From assembly GCA_910589035.1 (NCBI GenBank), contig CAJUSI010000015.1:1-64000 (forward strand): a stretch of DNA of 64,000 nucleotides, given 5' to 3'. This document shows positions 17,468 through 27,215 of this stretch, in pieces. A program made the translations under genes and the position numbers. This stretch comes from an uncultured Acetatifactor sp. Lineage in GTDB: Bacteria; Bacillota; Clostridia; Lachnospirales; Lachnospiraceae. Each line of letters opens with the position of its first letter. Within the stretch, counting starts at the first letter, position 1. The notes beneath the pieces are model-generated. The model saw nothing but the letters and a program-made list of their open reading frames with translations. It had not been told where the DNA came from and searched no databases.

Positions 17468-18766
17468 CTAAGCCGCCTTCCCCTCCAGCAGCTTCTCCAC
17501 ACTGACAAGCTTTACACAGAGCACAAAAATTTCGGCCGCCGCGGCAAGCTCTTCCGGCGCAGGATAGGTGGGGGCAATTCGGATATTGCTGTCCTTCGGG
17601 TCTTCTCCGTAGGGATAGGTTGCGCCTGCCCCGGTCAAAGTGACTCCGGCCTCCCTGCATTTTGCCACAATGGCTTTCGCACATCCCTCCATGGCCTCAA
17701 AGGAAATAAAATATCCCCCGTTGGGATTCGTCCACTCTCCGATTCCCAAACCGGCCAGTTCCCCCTGAAGCGTGTTCAGCACTGTCTGAAACTTCGGCCG
17801 CATCAAGGCCGCATGCTTTCTCATATGCGCCTTGATCCCTTCAAAATCCTTAAAGTAGCGCGCATGCCGAAGCTGGTTGATCTTGTCATGGCCGATGGTC
17901 TGGATCGCCAGAACCCTTTTGATGCACTCCAGATTCCCCTTCGAGGTGGCAATCGCCGCCACTCCGGCACCGGAAAAGCTGATCTTGGAGGTGGAAGCAA
18001 ATTCATACACCATATCGGGATTCCCCGCCTTCTCACACTCGCTTAAAATCTCCAGGACCCTGTCCTGTCTCTCCTCCTCGTCATAAAGGTGATGCACCGA
18101 ATAGGCATTGTCCCAGAAAATGCGGAAGTCCGCAGCAGCAGGCTTCAGATTGGCAAACCGTCTCACCGTCTCGTCGGAATAAGTATAGCCCTGGGGATTG
18201 GAATATTTTGGCACACACCAGATGCCCTTTATGCTTTCATCGCCGGTCACAAGCCTTTCCACCATATCCATATCAGGCCCCTGGGGCGTCATGGGCACAG
18301 TAATCATCTCAATTCCAAAATGCTGTGTAATGGAAAAATGTCTGTCATATCCGGGGGCCGGACAGAGAAATTTTACCTTATCCAGCTTACACCAGGGCGT
18401 ATGCCCCATCACCCCATGAGTCATGGCGCTGGAAACCGCATCGAACATTACATTAAGACTGGCGTTGCCGTACACGATTACCTGCTCGGCCTTCACTCCC
18501 ATGATATCCGCCATCATTTGCTTTGCCTCTTTCAGACCATCCAGCACACCGTAATTGCGGACGTCCACACCGTCCATGCTCGTCATATCGCTGCCGGAAT
18601 TCAGAACGTCAAAAATATCCATTCCCATATCCAGCTGCGCCACGGAGGGCTTTCCCCGGGACATATCCAGCTTCAATCCCTTTCCCCTGGCATCCTCAAA
18701 CTCCTTCTCCATCTGTTCCTTCAATGATAACAGTTCCACCCTGCTAAGCTCCTGATATGCTTTCAT
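17468..18766 (-). CDS. PLP-dependent aminotransferase, class I/II (Aminotran_MocR / aspartate aminotransferase-like)
   Basis: About 432 residues. MSRGKPS near the N-terminus is a hallmark of the group Pfam calls Aminotran_MocR, whose characterised members include an aspartate aminotransferase. YGNASLNVMFD, DNAYSVHHLY and the ASTSKISFSG motif, containing the PLP-binding lysine, are present. The ATG at 18766 (MKAYQELS) is chosen because GGAGG lies 5 bases upstream. It is followed by the SpoIIM-like gene. Confidence 0.88.
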   Translation of the reverse strand: MKAYQELSRVELLSLKEQMEKEFEDARGKGLKLDMSRGKPSVAQLDMGMDIFDVLNSGSDMTSMDGVDVRNYGVLDGLKEAKQMMADIMGVKAEQVIVYGNASLNVMFDAVSSAMTHGVMGHTPWCKLDKVKFLCPAPGYDRHFSITQHFGIEMITVPMTPQGPDMDMVERLVTGDESIKGIWCVPKYSNPQGYTYSDETVRRFANLKPAAADFRIFWDNAYSVHHLYDEEERQDRVLEILSECEKAGNPDMVYEFASTSKISFSGAGVAAIATSKGNLECIKRVLAIQTIGHDKINQLRHARYFKDFEGIKAHMRKHAALMRPKFQTVLNTLQGELAGLGIGEWTNPNGGYFISFEAMEGCAKAIVAKCREAGVTLTGAGATYPYGEDPKDSNIRIAPTYPAPEELAAAAEIFVLCVKLVSVEKLLEGKAA

Positions 18767-18813
18767 CTCTTCCTCCATCCCTGTACCGCCGCTTCGGGTA
18801 CATGTGTTCATAA

Positions 18814-18917
18814 TTTAGACTGCACTCCACTAAACCTGTCACGAATCCCGACTGCAGACCGTCGGCAAGATACCCTGGATAATTTTCCTGCTGTAAATTC
18901 CGGCAGTCTGCAGCATG
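18814..18917. mobile_element. MITE-like element, copy B (degenerate)
   Basis: Shares the order and much of the sequence of copy A: ACTGCAC near the start, CCCGACTGCAGACCG in the middle, TGTAAAT then GTCTGCAG at the end. The internal stem (18851-18864 with 18900-18913) keeps pairing through wobble changes, but the terminal repeats are degenerate. It lies just upstream of the aminotransferase gene. Confidence 0.5.
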
Positions 18918-19265
18918 TACCCGCAGTCAATGACCTTTGCCGTGTCACCCGTATATCCGCATGAGCCCTGACCTCCCATTACCCGGCAGGGATATCCGAT
19001 ATCATTGTATAATCGTATACAATCGTGCACTTGCAATATCATACTATATGTTTCCTCATTGCACAAGAGGAAATATAACAAAATTCGGGGCGTCCGCAGG
19101 GCTTCCTCATTGCAATATATCCAATTTCTGCACCCGCAGGACTTCCCATTTGCCCAATTTCCACGGTTACGGCTCTCTCTGGCAGATGGACAGGCCGGAA
19201 CCGGAATTATACTGAAATGCCACGAATCCGGCAGGAAAGATCCCTTCCCCTGTTCCCGCACATAA
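18918..19265. other. Intergenic region between the ribonuclease Y terminator and copy B
   Basis: About 350 bases with short repeats containing GCAGG.CTTCC and CATTGCA, and no convincing gene. The rny terminator forms the right boundary. Confidence 0.4.
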
Positions 19266-19294
19266 AAAATGCCGCGTTCTCCACACGGCATTTT
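19264..19294 (-). terminator. Rho-independent terminator of rny
   Basis: On the minus strand AAAATGCCG and CGGCATTTT (19286-19294 and 19266-19274) form a 9-bp stem around an 11-base loop, and the stem runs into a T6 tail. It lies 24 bases after the rny stop. Confidence 0.85.
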
Positions 19295-19317
19295 AATCTT
19301 GCTTATGAAATTTTTAA

Positions 19318-20865
19318 TTATTTTGCGTAATCGATCACACGGCTTTCACGGATCACATTAACCTTGATCTGTCCGGGATATTCCAGCTCAGCTTCGATCT
19401 GCTTGGAAATATCACGCGCCAACAGAACCATGTCGGTATCTGAAATCTGCTCCGGCACCACCATTACACGAACTTCCCGTCCTGCCTGAATAGCAAAAGA
19501 TTTGTCTACACCTTTGAAATTGTTTGTTATTTCTTCTAATTTAGTCAGCCTGCTGGTATAGGTCTCCAGCGTTTCCCTTCTGGCCCCCGGTCTTGCAGCG
19601 GATATTGTATCAGTAGCTTGTACAATACACGCGATCAGGGTAGTCGGTTCCACATCCCCATGATGGGATTCCACGGCATTCACCACCGTAGCATTTTCCT
19701 TGTATCTTCTACAAAGCTCCACACCCAGCTGAATATGGGACCCCTCCATTTCATGGTCAACAGACTTACCGATGTCATGGAGCAATCCGGCCCGCTTCGC
19801 GAGCCTTACATCCAGTCCAAGCTCGGCTGCCAACAGACCCGACAGCTGCGCCACCTCAACGGAATGTTTCAATGCGTTCTGGCCATAGCTGGTTCTGAAT
19901 TTCATCTTACCCAGCAGCCTTACAAGTTCGGGATGAATACCATGCACGCCCACTTCCAGCGTAGCGGCTTCTCCCTCCTCCTTGATCATAATCTCTACTT
20001 CCTTCTGCGCCTTCTCCACCATCTCTTCGATTCTGGCGGGATGGATGCGTCCATCCACAATCAGCTTTTCCAGCGCAATTCTCGCCACCTCACGACGAAT
20101 GGGATCAAATCCTGACAGAATCACTGCTTCCGGCGTATCGTCAATAATCAGATCCACACCGGTCATGGTCTCGAGCGTACGGATATTCCGGCCCTCGCGT
20201 CCGATAATTCTTCCCTTCATCTCGTCATTGGGGAGCTGTACAACGGAGATTGTGGTCTCAGAAACGTGGTCTGCTGCACATCTCTGGATAGCTGACACCA
20301 CATACTCCTTCGCCTTTTTGTCTGCTTCTTCTTTGGCCCGATTCTCCATTTCCTTGATAATCACGGCCGTTTCATGCTTTACTTCATCTTCAACAATTTT
20401 CAATAAGTAGTCTTTTGCCTGTTCAGAGGTTAATCCGGAAATTCGTTCCAGTTCCTGCAATCGCTGCTCATTCAGCTTCGAAACCTCGACCTTTACTTTG
20501 TTCAGGGCTTCTTCCTTGGCTGCCAGATTTGACTCCCGCCGCTCGATTGCATCGGTTTTCTTATCGATGTTCTCTTCCTTCTGCTGAATCCTGCGTTCAG
20601 AGCGCTGTACCTCGGCTCTGCGCTCCTTAATCTCCTTGTCCAATTCGTTCTTAGTCCGAATAGACTCTTCCTTCACTTCAAGGAGCGACTCGCGTTTCCT
20701 GGATTCAGCCTCTTTGAGAGCTTCGTCGATAATTTCCCTTGCCTTGTCCTGTGCATTGCCGATAGTTGCTTCCGTCGTCTTCCTGTGGTAGTAGGTCACA
20801 AGAACTGCGGTTGCAGCAGCGGACACCAGTACAGACACAATCGCGGTGATAATAATCCAAAGCAT
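19318..20865 (-). CDS. rny: Ribonuclease Y
   Basis: A 515-residue membrane-anchored endoribonuclease that starts bulk mRNA turnover in Firmicutes. One N-terminal membrane segment (ITAIVSVLVSAAATAVLV), a long charged coiled coil (about 30-200), a KH domain with GRIIGREGRNIRTLE (about 220-240) and an HD domain with LLHDIGKSVDHE (about 360) give the standard architecture. Length is normal. Monocistronic, with a clear terminator. Confidence 0.97.
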   Translation of the reverse strand: MLWIIITAIVSVLVSAAATAVLVTYYHRKTTEATIGNAQDKAREIIDEALKEAESRKRESLLEVKEESIRTKNELDKEIKERRAEVQRSERRIQQKEENIDKKTDAIERRESNLAAKEEALNKVKVEVSKLNEQRLQELERISGLTSEQAKDYLLKIVEDEVKHETAVIIKEMENRAKEEADKKAKEYVVSAIQRCAADHVSETTISVVQLPNDEMKGRIIGREGRNIRTLETMTGVDLIIDDTPEAVILSGFDPIRREVARIALEKLIVDGRIHPARIEEMVEKAQKEVEIMIKEEGEAATLEVGVHGIHPELVRLLGKMKFRTSYGQNALKHSVEVAQLSGLLAAELGLDVRLAKRAGLLHDIGKSVDHEMEGSHIQLGVELCRRYKENATVVNAVESHHGDVEPTTLIACIVQATDTISAARPGARRETLETYTSRLTKLEEITNNFKGVDKSFAIQAGREVRVMVVPEQISDTDMVLLARDISKQIEAELEYPGQIKVNVIRESRVIDYAK

Positions 20866-21146
20866 CTACAGGGGCACCTCCTTATTCCATTTTCATTGTA
20901 CATTTTACCGCAGAACAGCGTTTCCGTCTGCAGTTTATATAGAATGTATGTACATATTCCGAAATTTTTCAAATTACCGGAACTGAAAACATTCTAACAA
21001 GCAATTCGCAACATTCTTAATTTTAAACTTAAATTCACCTGCTGTCAAGTGTAAGTCTTCATATTTTACTAAATATCTTCCAAAACAAAATAGAAAACTT
21101 TGTGCTATTTGTACAATATATGGAAATCCCGGAAATCCCTGCACTT

Positions 21147-21776
21147 TCAGTCCCAGTCTCCTGCGTCCTCCCACAGAACAGCCCTGCGCACCAGTTCCGC
21201 AGGGAACCCCTTTCTCAGCAGAAAACCGTACATTTTCTGTCGTTCCCTTCTGTCCGCCCCTTCCCGGTCAAAGCCCTTTTTCCGGAGAAGCATTCGAATC
21301 ATCCCGGATTCATCCTGCTCTCCTCCCTCTTCCTCCCATTCCGTCCATGCTCTCTCCAGCGTAGTCTTATCGATTCCCCGGCCCAGAAGATCCTGCTCCA
21401 TTCTTCTGCGGCTTCTGCTGTCCGCATGGCCCCGGATGAAATTCAAAGCGTACCTCAGGTCGTCCACATAACGGTAATCTTCCACATAAGCAAGAGCCTC
21501 CTCTATCACCTTCTCCGGATAGCCTCCCGCCTTAAGCTTATCACGAAGCTGCTTTGCCGTATAATCCCTGCTTTTCAATAAATTCATGGCACGCAGCTTC
21601 GCCCTTTTGGGTAGAAGCCGCGTCATAATCTCCCGGAGGATTTCCTCCTCCAGCTCCTCTCCCTCCGCGATACGGCAGGAACGCAATTCTCCTTTGTACA
21701 GCACAAAGGAGAATTCCTCCTCCAGAAATATCCTGACGCGGGCTTTGGAGCATTCTTCTATCCGTGTTACCCTCAT
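21147..21776 (-). CDS. recX: Regulatory protein RecX
   Basis: A 209-residue protein of repeated three-helix units that binds the RecA filament and modulates its activity. LLKSRDYTAKQLRDKL and YRYVDDLRYALNFI are typical RecX segments. Its ATG overlaps the recA TGA by four bases (ATGA), so translation is coupled and it shares the SOS promoter. Confidence 0.93.
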   Translation of the reverse strand: MRVTRIEECSKARVRIFLEEEFSFVLYKGELRSCRIAEGEELEEEILREIMTRLLPKRAKLRAMNLLKSRDYTAKQLRDKLKAGGYPEKVIEEALAYVEDYRYVDDLRYALNFIRGHADSRSRRRMEQDLLGRGIDKTTLERAWTEWEEEGGEQDESGMIRMLLRKKGFDREGADRRERQKMYGFLLRKGFPAELVRRAVLWEDAGDWD

Positions 21777-22939
21777 GCTTCCTCGCTGTCTCTTTCCTTA
21801 TCCGCCTGCTGGTCGGAATCTGCATTTGCCGTCTTTGCCTTGCCGGAGGACTTTGCAGATGACTTTGCGGATGTCTTGGGTACTGCTCTCGTCCCCGTCC
21901 CGGAAGCGGCTGCTTCCTCCGCCCCTTCCTTCTTACCAGCAGTGCTGTCGAATCCGTAATGTGCGCGCACCTTTGCGTCCACCGCCTCGCATATCTCCGG
22001 ATTGTCTCTCAGGTACTGCTTGGCGTTCTCCCGGCCCTGACCGATTTTGTTCCCGTCGTAGGCGTACCATGCACCGGATTTCACAATGATGTCCAGCCCC
22101 ACCGCCAGGTCCAGGATATCACCCTCCTTGGAGATTCCCTTGCCGAACATAATGTCGAACTCCGCCTCTTTGAAGGGAGGAGCCACCTTATTCTTCACAA
22201 TCTTCACCCGGGTGCGGTTGCCGATCACCTCTCCGCCCTGCTTCAGGGCCTCCACCTTCCGCACGTCCAGCCGGACGGAAGAGTAGAATTTCAGCGCCCG
22301 GCCCCCTGTGGTGGTCTCCGGATTCCCGAACATAACGCCGATCTTCTCACGGAGCTGGTTGATAAATACCACCACGCAGTTGGACTTGCTGATGACGGAG
22401 GTCAGCTTCCGCAGTGCCTGGGACATGAGACGGGCCTGCAGACCCACATGACTGTCTCCCATATCCCCGTCGATCTCTGCCTTTGGCACCAGAGCCGCCA
22501 CGGAGTCCACTACTACGATATCGATGGCACCGGAGCGCACCATGGTCTCCGCGATCTCCAGAGCCTGCTCCCCGTTATCCGGCTGTGAGATATAGAGATT
22601 GTCTATGTCTACACCGATATTCCTGGCATATACGGGATCCAGCGCGTGCTCCGCATCGATAAAGCCCGCGATCCCTCCCCTTTTCTGTACCTCCGCCACC
22701 ATATGCAGGGTAACCGTGGTCTTACCGCTGGACTCCGGACCATATATCTCCACGATCCTGCCCTTGGGAATTCCGCCCAGCCCCAGCGCAATGTCAAGGC
22801 TCAGGGAACCGGTGGGAATCGCTTCCACATTCATCTGTGCGCCGGGATCACCCAGCTTCATCACCGCACCCTTTCCGTATTGTTTTTCAATGTGGCTGAG
22901 CGCCGCGTCCAAAGCTTTTAATTTTTCATCTTTTTCCAT
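21773..22939 (-). CDS. recA: Recombinase RecA
   Basis: ATP-dependent strand-exchange protein and LexA co-protease. Walker A GPESSGKTT, the Walker B region, VFINQLREKIGVMFGNPETT (L2 side) and the FYSSVRLDVRK core are intact. The C-terminal tail (about 340-388) is rich in Ala, Ser and Lys, then acidic. The start at 22939 has AAGGAG seven bases upstream and gives 388 residues; the frame extends to 22960. Followed by recX. Confidence 0.97.
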   Translation of the reverse strand: MEKDEKLKALDAALSHIEKQYGKGAVMKLGDPGAQMNVEAIPTGSLSLDIALGLGGIPKGRIVEIYGPESSGKTTVTLHMVAEVQKRGGIAGFIDAEHALDPVYARNIGVDIDNLYISQPDNGEQALEIAETMVRSGAIDIVVVDSVAALVPKAEIDGDMGDSHVGLQARLMSQALRKLTSVISKSNCVVVFINQLREKIGVMFGNPETTTGGRALKFYSSVRLDVRKVEALKQGGEVIGNRTRVKIVKNKVAPPFKEAEFDIMFGKGISKEGDILDLAVGLDIIVKSGAWYAYDGNKIGQGRENAKQYLRDNPEICEAVDAKVRAHYGFDSTAGKKEGAEEAAASGTGTRAVPKTSAKSSAKSSGKAKTANADSDQQADKERDSEEA

Positions 22940-22961
22940 CTGTAATCTCCTTTTCATCAAG

Positions 22962-23009
22962 GAACAAACGTTCTTTTCTTAGATTAAAACATTTGTTCGT
23001 ATTTGTCAA
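22962..23009 (-). promoter_or_regulatory. recA SOS promoter with two LexA boxes
   Basis: On the minus strand TTGACA (23004-23009), 17 bases, TAATCT (22981-22986). A LexA-type box GAACAAATGTTT (22987-22998) fills the spacer, and a perfect box GAACAAACGTTC (22962-22973) lies just after the -10. The consensus used is GAACN4GTTC, known for Gram-positive LexA. Confidence 0.88.
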
Positions 23010-23298
23010 TGACATTTTCTGTTCTTTACTCTAACACTTTTTGAGTGTCATAAAACTCCCTCAAAGGCATCCCACCTCCCCGTCTCTTCTTTATTTTTTG
23101 AAATCTGTGGCGAAAATGCCGGAATAATAGAAAAATGCAGCACCTGCATGATCAGATGTTTCCAGTGTACCACAATCCCGGGTCTATGACAATGGAATTT
23201 TTTCTAAAATTCCAAGCCTCTTGCAAATCCGCCGGCATTATGCCATAATACAAGAGCATGTTTGAAAAACATAAAAGGTTTACAAAGGAGCAAGCATC
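23010..23298. other. Divergent intergenic region between recA and the PH-like membrane protein gene
   Basis: About 290 bases. Beyond the recA promoter nothing specific is seen except a ribosome binding site AAAGGAG eight bases before the ATG at 23299. Confidence 0.5.
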
Positions 23299-23721
23299 AT
23301 GAATACCATCATTGTAAAAAAGAAAAGTCCTCTCACAGGCCTTGTGGCCGTTGTCCTTATCCTCGATGTCGTGAGGCTGAGCGCCATCGTCGCCATGTCC
23401 TTCCAGCAGACCCTCAGCCCTCTCATATGGGGGTTCTGCGGCTTCTATGCCGTCCTTCTGGTGGTCTGCATCCTGCTGCTGATCCGAATGACCCGAAGCC
23501 GGCTGGCCTTTCAGGGGGACGGTATGATTTATACCCCTCTCTTTGGTCCGAAGAGAGAAATGTCCTACAGCGACATCCAGAAGGTATACATCGGCGGGAA
23601 GAAGTATGTCATGTACACTTCGGACGGCAAGAAGTTTTTTACCTTCGACGATTTCCGCACGGAAAATGCAAGCGATATTGTCGCTTTCCTGAAGAAGAAG
23701 GGCGTGCGGACCGAAATATAA
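23299..23721 (+). CDS. Small membrane protein with a PH-like C-terminal domain, function unknown
   Basis: 140 residues: two hydrophobic segments (about 13-33 and 44-64), then a soluble part with GDGMIYTPLFGPKREMSYSD and KKYVMYTSDGKKFFTFDDF, a pattern seen in bacterial PH-like domains of small membrane proteins. The function is unknown. AAAGGAG precedes the ATG. It lies 42 bases upstream of rqcH on the same strand, so co-transcription is likely. Confidence 0.65.
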   Translation: MNTIIVKKKSPLTGLVAVVLILDVVRLSAIVAMSFQQTLSPLIWGFCGFYAVLLVVCILLLIRMTRSRLAFQGDGMIYTPLFGPKREMSYSDIQKVYIGGKKYVMYTSDGKKFFTFDDFRTENASDIVAFLKKKGVRTEI

Positions 23722-23763
23722 GCGGGACGGACACGCCCGCAGCAAAGAATGGAGGAACCTGCC

Positions 23764-25515
23764 ATGGCATTTGACGGCGTTACGATTGCAAATATCGTTT
23801 CCGAATTAAAGAAAGAATTACTGGGAGGACGGCTGTATAAGATTGCCCAGCCCGAGGAGGACGAACTGCTTCTGACCATCCGGCACCCTTCCGGCCAGAA
23901 GCGCCTGCTCATCTCCGCGGACGCCTCCCTCCCCCTGATCTATCTCACGGCATCCAACAAGCCCAGCCCTCAGACAGCTCCCAATTTCTGCATGCTTTTG
24001 CGCAAACATCTGCAGAACGGCCGCATTACGGATATCTCGCAGCCCGGCCTGGAGCGTATCATCCGCTTTGACATAGAGCACCTGGATGACATGGGGGATC
24101 TGCGCCGCAAAATCCTGGTGGCGGAGATTATGGGGAAGCACAGCAATATCATATTCTGCAATGACGACGGGCTGATTATCGACAGCATCAAGCATGTATC
24201 CGCGGCCGTGAGCTCCGTGCGGGAGGTTCTGCCGGGAAAGCCCTACTTCATAGCACGCACCCAGGATAAGCTGGATCCTCTCAGTACGGATTATGCGCAT
24301 TTCAGGGCAGTGCTTGCGTCCAGGCCCCAGCCTGTGTTCAAGGCTCTCTACGGAAGCTTTACCGGCATCTCCCCGATTCTGGCCCAGGAGCTCTGCCAGG
24401 AAGCCGGGACGGACGGGGAACGCCCTACTGCGGCGTTGACCGAATCGGATTATGAAAGGCTCTACCTGAGCTTTTCCGAGATGACCGCAGCCGTCAGAGA
24501 GGAGCGCTTCACCCCCAATATTGCCTATACCAACGGCAGCCCCGTGGAATACTGTGCGCTGCCCCTGACCATATATGGATACGGAGGCAGCGATTGTACT
24601 GTCACCTACGAATCCATCTCCGCTCTTCTGGAGCATTATTATGCGGAGAAAAATACCCTGACCCGCATCCGGCAGAAATCCGCAGATCTCCGCAGAATCG
24701 TGCAGACGGCCCTGGAGCGGAATATCAAAAAATACGATCTGCAGCAGCGCCAGATGAAGGATACCGAAAAGCGGGAAACCTGGCGGGTCTACGGCGAGCT
24801 GCTGAACGCATACGGATACGGAGCTCAGCCCGGCGCAGAGAGTCTGGAGGCGGAAAACTTCTATACCGGCGAACCGGTGAGGATTCCTCTGGATCCCACT
24901 TTGAGCGCCACGGAAAATGCAAAGAAGTATTTTGAGAAATACAATAAGCTGAAGAGGACCCATGAAGCCCTGTCGGAGTTGACCAAAGAAGTCAAAGAAG
25001 AGATCGATCATCTGGAATCCGTTTCCGCCGCCCTGGACATTGCTCTTTATGAGGAGGATCTGGCCCAGATCAAGGAAGAGCTGACCGAAAGCGGCTACAT
25101 CCGCAGGAAGAGCGGCTCAAGGAAACAAAAGATTACCAGCAAACCCTATCATTATATCAGCAGCGACGGCTTCCACATGTATGTGGGCAAAAACAATTAC
25201 CAGAATGATGAGCTGACCTTTAAATTTGCCTCCGGCAATGACTGGTGGTTCCACGCCAAGCAGATGCCGGGTTCCCATGTGATAGTGAAGCTTGGGGATG
25301 CGCAGGAGCTGCCCGACCGCACCTTTGAAGAAGCAGCCCGCCTGGCCGCTTACTATTCCAGGGGCAGAGGGCAGAATAAAGTGGAAATAGACTATGTTCA
25401 GAAAAAACATGTGAAAAAGCCGGGCGGCGCCAAGCCGGGCTTCGTGGTCTACTATACCAATTTCTCCATGGCCATCGACAGCGACATCTCGGCTATCCGG
25501 CCGGCTGCCGAATAA
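23764..25515 (+). CDS. rqcH: Ribosome quality control protein RqcH (NFACT family)
   Basis: Binds stalled 50S-peptidyl-tRNA complexes and directs alanine tailing of the nascent chain. The N-terminal NFACT-N domain (VTIANIVSELKKELLGGRLY), a central coiled coil (about 290-430) and the NFACT-R domain (YHYISSDGFHMYVGKNNYQN, then NDWWFHAKQMPGSHVI) are complete. The ATG at 23764 has GGAGG nine bases upstream; the frame opens at 23749. About 583 residues. Convergent with the SpoVB-like gene. Confidence 0.93.
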   Translation: MAFDGVTIANIVSELKKELLGGRLYKIAQPEEDELLLTIRHPSGQKRLLISADASLPLIYLTASNKPSPQTAPNFCMLLRKHLQNGRITDISQPGLERIIRFDIEHLDDMGDLRRKILVAEIMGKHSNIIFCNDDGLIIDSIKHVSAAVSSVREVLPGKPYFIARTQDKLDPLSTDYAHFRAVLASRPQPVFKALYGSFTGISPILAQELCQEAGTDGERPTAALTESDYERLYLSFSEMTAAVREERFTPNIAYTNGSPVEYCALPLTIYGYGGSDCTVTYESISALLEHYYAEKNTLTRIRQKSADLRRIVQTALERNIKKYDLQQRQMKDTEKRETWRVYGELLNAYGYGAQPGAESLEAENFYTGEPVRIPLDPTLSATENAKKYFEKYNKLKRTHEALSELTKEVKEEIDHLESVSAALDIALYEEDLAQIKEELTESGYIRRKSGSRKQKITSKPYHYISSDGFHMYVGKNNYQNDELTFKFASGNDWWFHAKQMPGSHVIVKLGDAQELPDRTFEEAARLAAYYSRGRGQNKVEIDYVQKKHVKKPGGAKPGFVVYYTNFSMAIDSDISAIRPAAE

Positions 25516-25549
25516 GATCAGACATACATTTGCCGCTTTTGTCTGTCTA

Positions 25550-27211
25550 TTATTTCATCAGTCTGCATTTCTTAGCCAGATTCACCAGCAGATATCCCTT
25601 AGGCAGCCCCTTCAGCTCCTCCTCCGAAAGCCCCCGGAACAGCAGGAGCATGACAAAGTACACGCAGGCCGCCAGAATGATTGCCATAATCACCGAGATC
25701 CTGGGCGAAGAGGTCAGCATCCGAAGTCCTTCGTAGGTGGCCCAGGCGATTCCTCCCATGCAGGCCGATGCCAGAAACGGAATCAGGAATGTGCCTGTGA
25801 TCTCCTGCCGATACCTCACCGCCCTGCGCACGGCCAGCTGATTTAAGGCACAGAGAACCGCCGAATACAGGGTGGTGGCAATGGCCACCGCATACAGATC
25901 CAGCTCGGTGAGCCACAGCAGCAGGACAAGCGCCGCCGTCTGAACCACCAGGGCAATGCCTGCGTTTATAATGGGCGTATTCACCTTGCCCAGGCCCTGC
26001 AGAACAGAACTGTTGAGTGTGGACAGGGCGTCAAATACCACCGTCAGCACAATGGCCATCAGAAGATATGTCACCAGATCCTCCGTCTCCTTGGTGTTGG
26101 TAAAAAGCAGTCCTGTCACCGGTCTTGCCAGAGCAAAAAGTCCCACGGCACAGGGGATGGAAATCAGCATGATGGTCTTCACCGCCAGCCCGATCCTCTG
26201 CCTGGTACCGTCCATATCCCCGGCAGCCGCCAACTGCGCCACCGAGGGAATCACGGCGGAGGCCATGGCGGTTGCAAAGGCAATGGGAATATTGGATATT
26301 GTCAGGGTCTGGGCCGAGAATGCCCCCCACCTGGAAAATACAGCCACCTCATCCAATTCCTTCAGCGACGGAATCAGCTGCGTATATACGGCATTATTCA
26401 CCGTAGCGCTTAAGTTACACACTGCCGTACTCAGGATGAACGGCGTCACCACCATAACGATGGTCCGCATGATAAATTTATGGGAATCCGTTCCCACATG
26501 CCTGTCGCTTCGAATCCTGTTATCGATAAGCCTTCGGTTGAGCATGTAGACTCCCGTCATAAACAGCAGCGCCACCAGCACTCCGGCTCCTGCCCCCAAT
26601 GCGCTTCCCAGTGCTCCGCTGGCGGCACGGCTTACCCGTCCCGCTTCATCGGCCGGAATCTCCATGCTGCCCATGGTCCATTGGATCAGCAGATATGCCG
26701 CTCCCACGCTGACAATGGCGTTGGCAATCTGTTCCAGAATCTGGGACACAGAGGTCTGCACCATACTTCCGTGAGCCTGGAAATATCCCCTCAGTACCCC
26801 CAGAATTCCATAGATAAAAATCGTCGGCGCAAAAGCCCGCAGCACCGCCGATTCCTTTCCCGGCAGGATAATTCCCGCCCCGAAAAACAGAGCAAGACTG
26901 GCCGCCCCGCCCACCGCCAGCACATATGCAAGGGCACACTTAAAAACCCTGTGGGCACTGCGGTACTCCCTCAGGGCAAGCTTCTGGGCGATCACCTTGG
27001 ATATGGCAGAGGGAATGCTGTAAGAGGAAATCAGCAGAATGATAGTATAATAGTTAAATGCGGTCTGGTAATAACCCATCCCCAAATCCCCTATTACACT
27101 GTGCAAAGGGCCCCTGTACAGGAGCCCTATAATCCTGCTGATAATTCCCGCAGCGGCCAGAATCCCTGCCTGCAATATAAAACCGTTTTTCCTGCCGTTG
27201 TTCTGTGACAT
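25550..27211 (-). CDS. SpoVB/MurJ-like polysaccharide flippase (MATE-like, MOP superfamily)
   Basis: 553 residues with about 14 hydrophobic segments. The N-terminal GRKNGFILQAGILAAAGIIS and later IGDLGMGYYQ motif are typical of SpoVB/YtgP proteins of the MOP exporter superfamily, which flip lipid-linked wall or spore-cortex precursors. It lies 4 bases downstream of glgA and is probably co-transcribed with it. Whether it acts in sporulation or in vegetative wall synthesis is not decided by sequence. Confidence 0.85.
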   Translation of the reverse strand: MSQNNGRKNGFILQAGILAAAGIISRIIGLLYRGPLHSVIGDLGMGYYQTAFNYYTIILLISSYSIPSAISKVIAQKLALREYRSAHRVFKCALAYVLAVGGAASLALFFGAGIILPGKESAVLRAFAPTIFIYGILGVLRGYFQAHGSMVQTSVSQILEQIANAIVSVGAAYLLIQWTMGSMEIPADEAGRVSRAASGALGSALGAGAGVLVALLFMTGVYMLNRRLIDNRIRSDRHVGTDSHKFIMRTIVMVVTPFILSTAVCNLSATVNNAVYTQLIPSLKELDEVAVFSRWGAFSAQTLTISNIPIAFATAMASAVIPSVAQLAAAGDMDGTRQRIGLAVKTIMLISIPCAVGLFALARPVTGLLFTNTKETEDLVTYLLMAIVLTVVFDALSTLNSSVLQGLGKVNTPIINAGIALVVQTAALVLLLWLTELDLYAVAIATTLYSAVLCALNQLAVRRAVRYRQEITGTFLIPFLASACMGGIAWATYEGLRMLTSSPRISVIMAIILAACVYFVMLLLFRGLSEEELKGLPKGYLLVNLAKKCRLMK

Positions 27212-27215
27212 ACCT

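Noticed and set aside
20974..21174. Small minus-strand frame at the recX 3' end
   Set aside because: Begins inside recX without a start signal; AT-rich and without family features.
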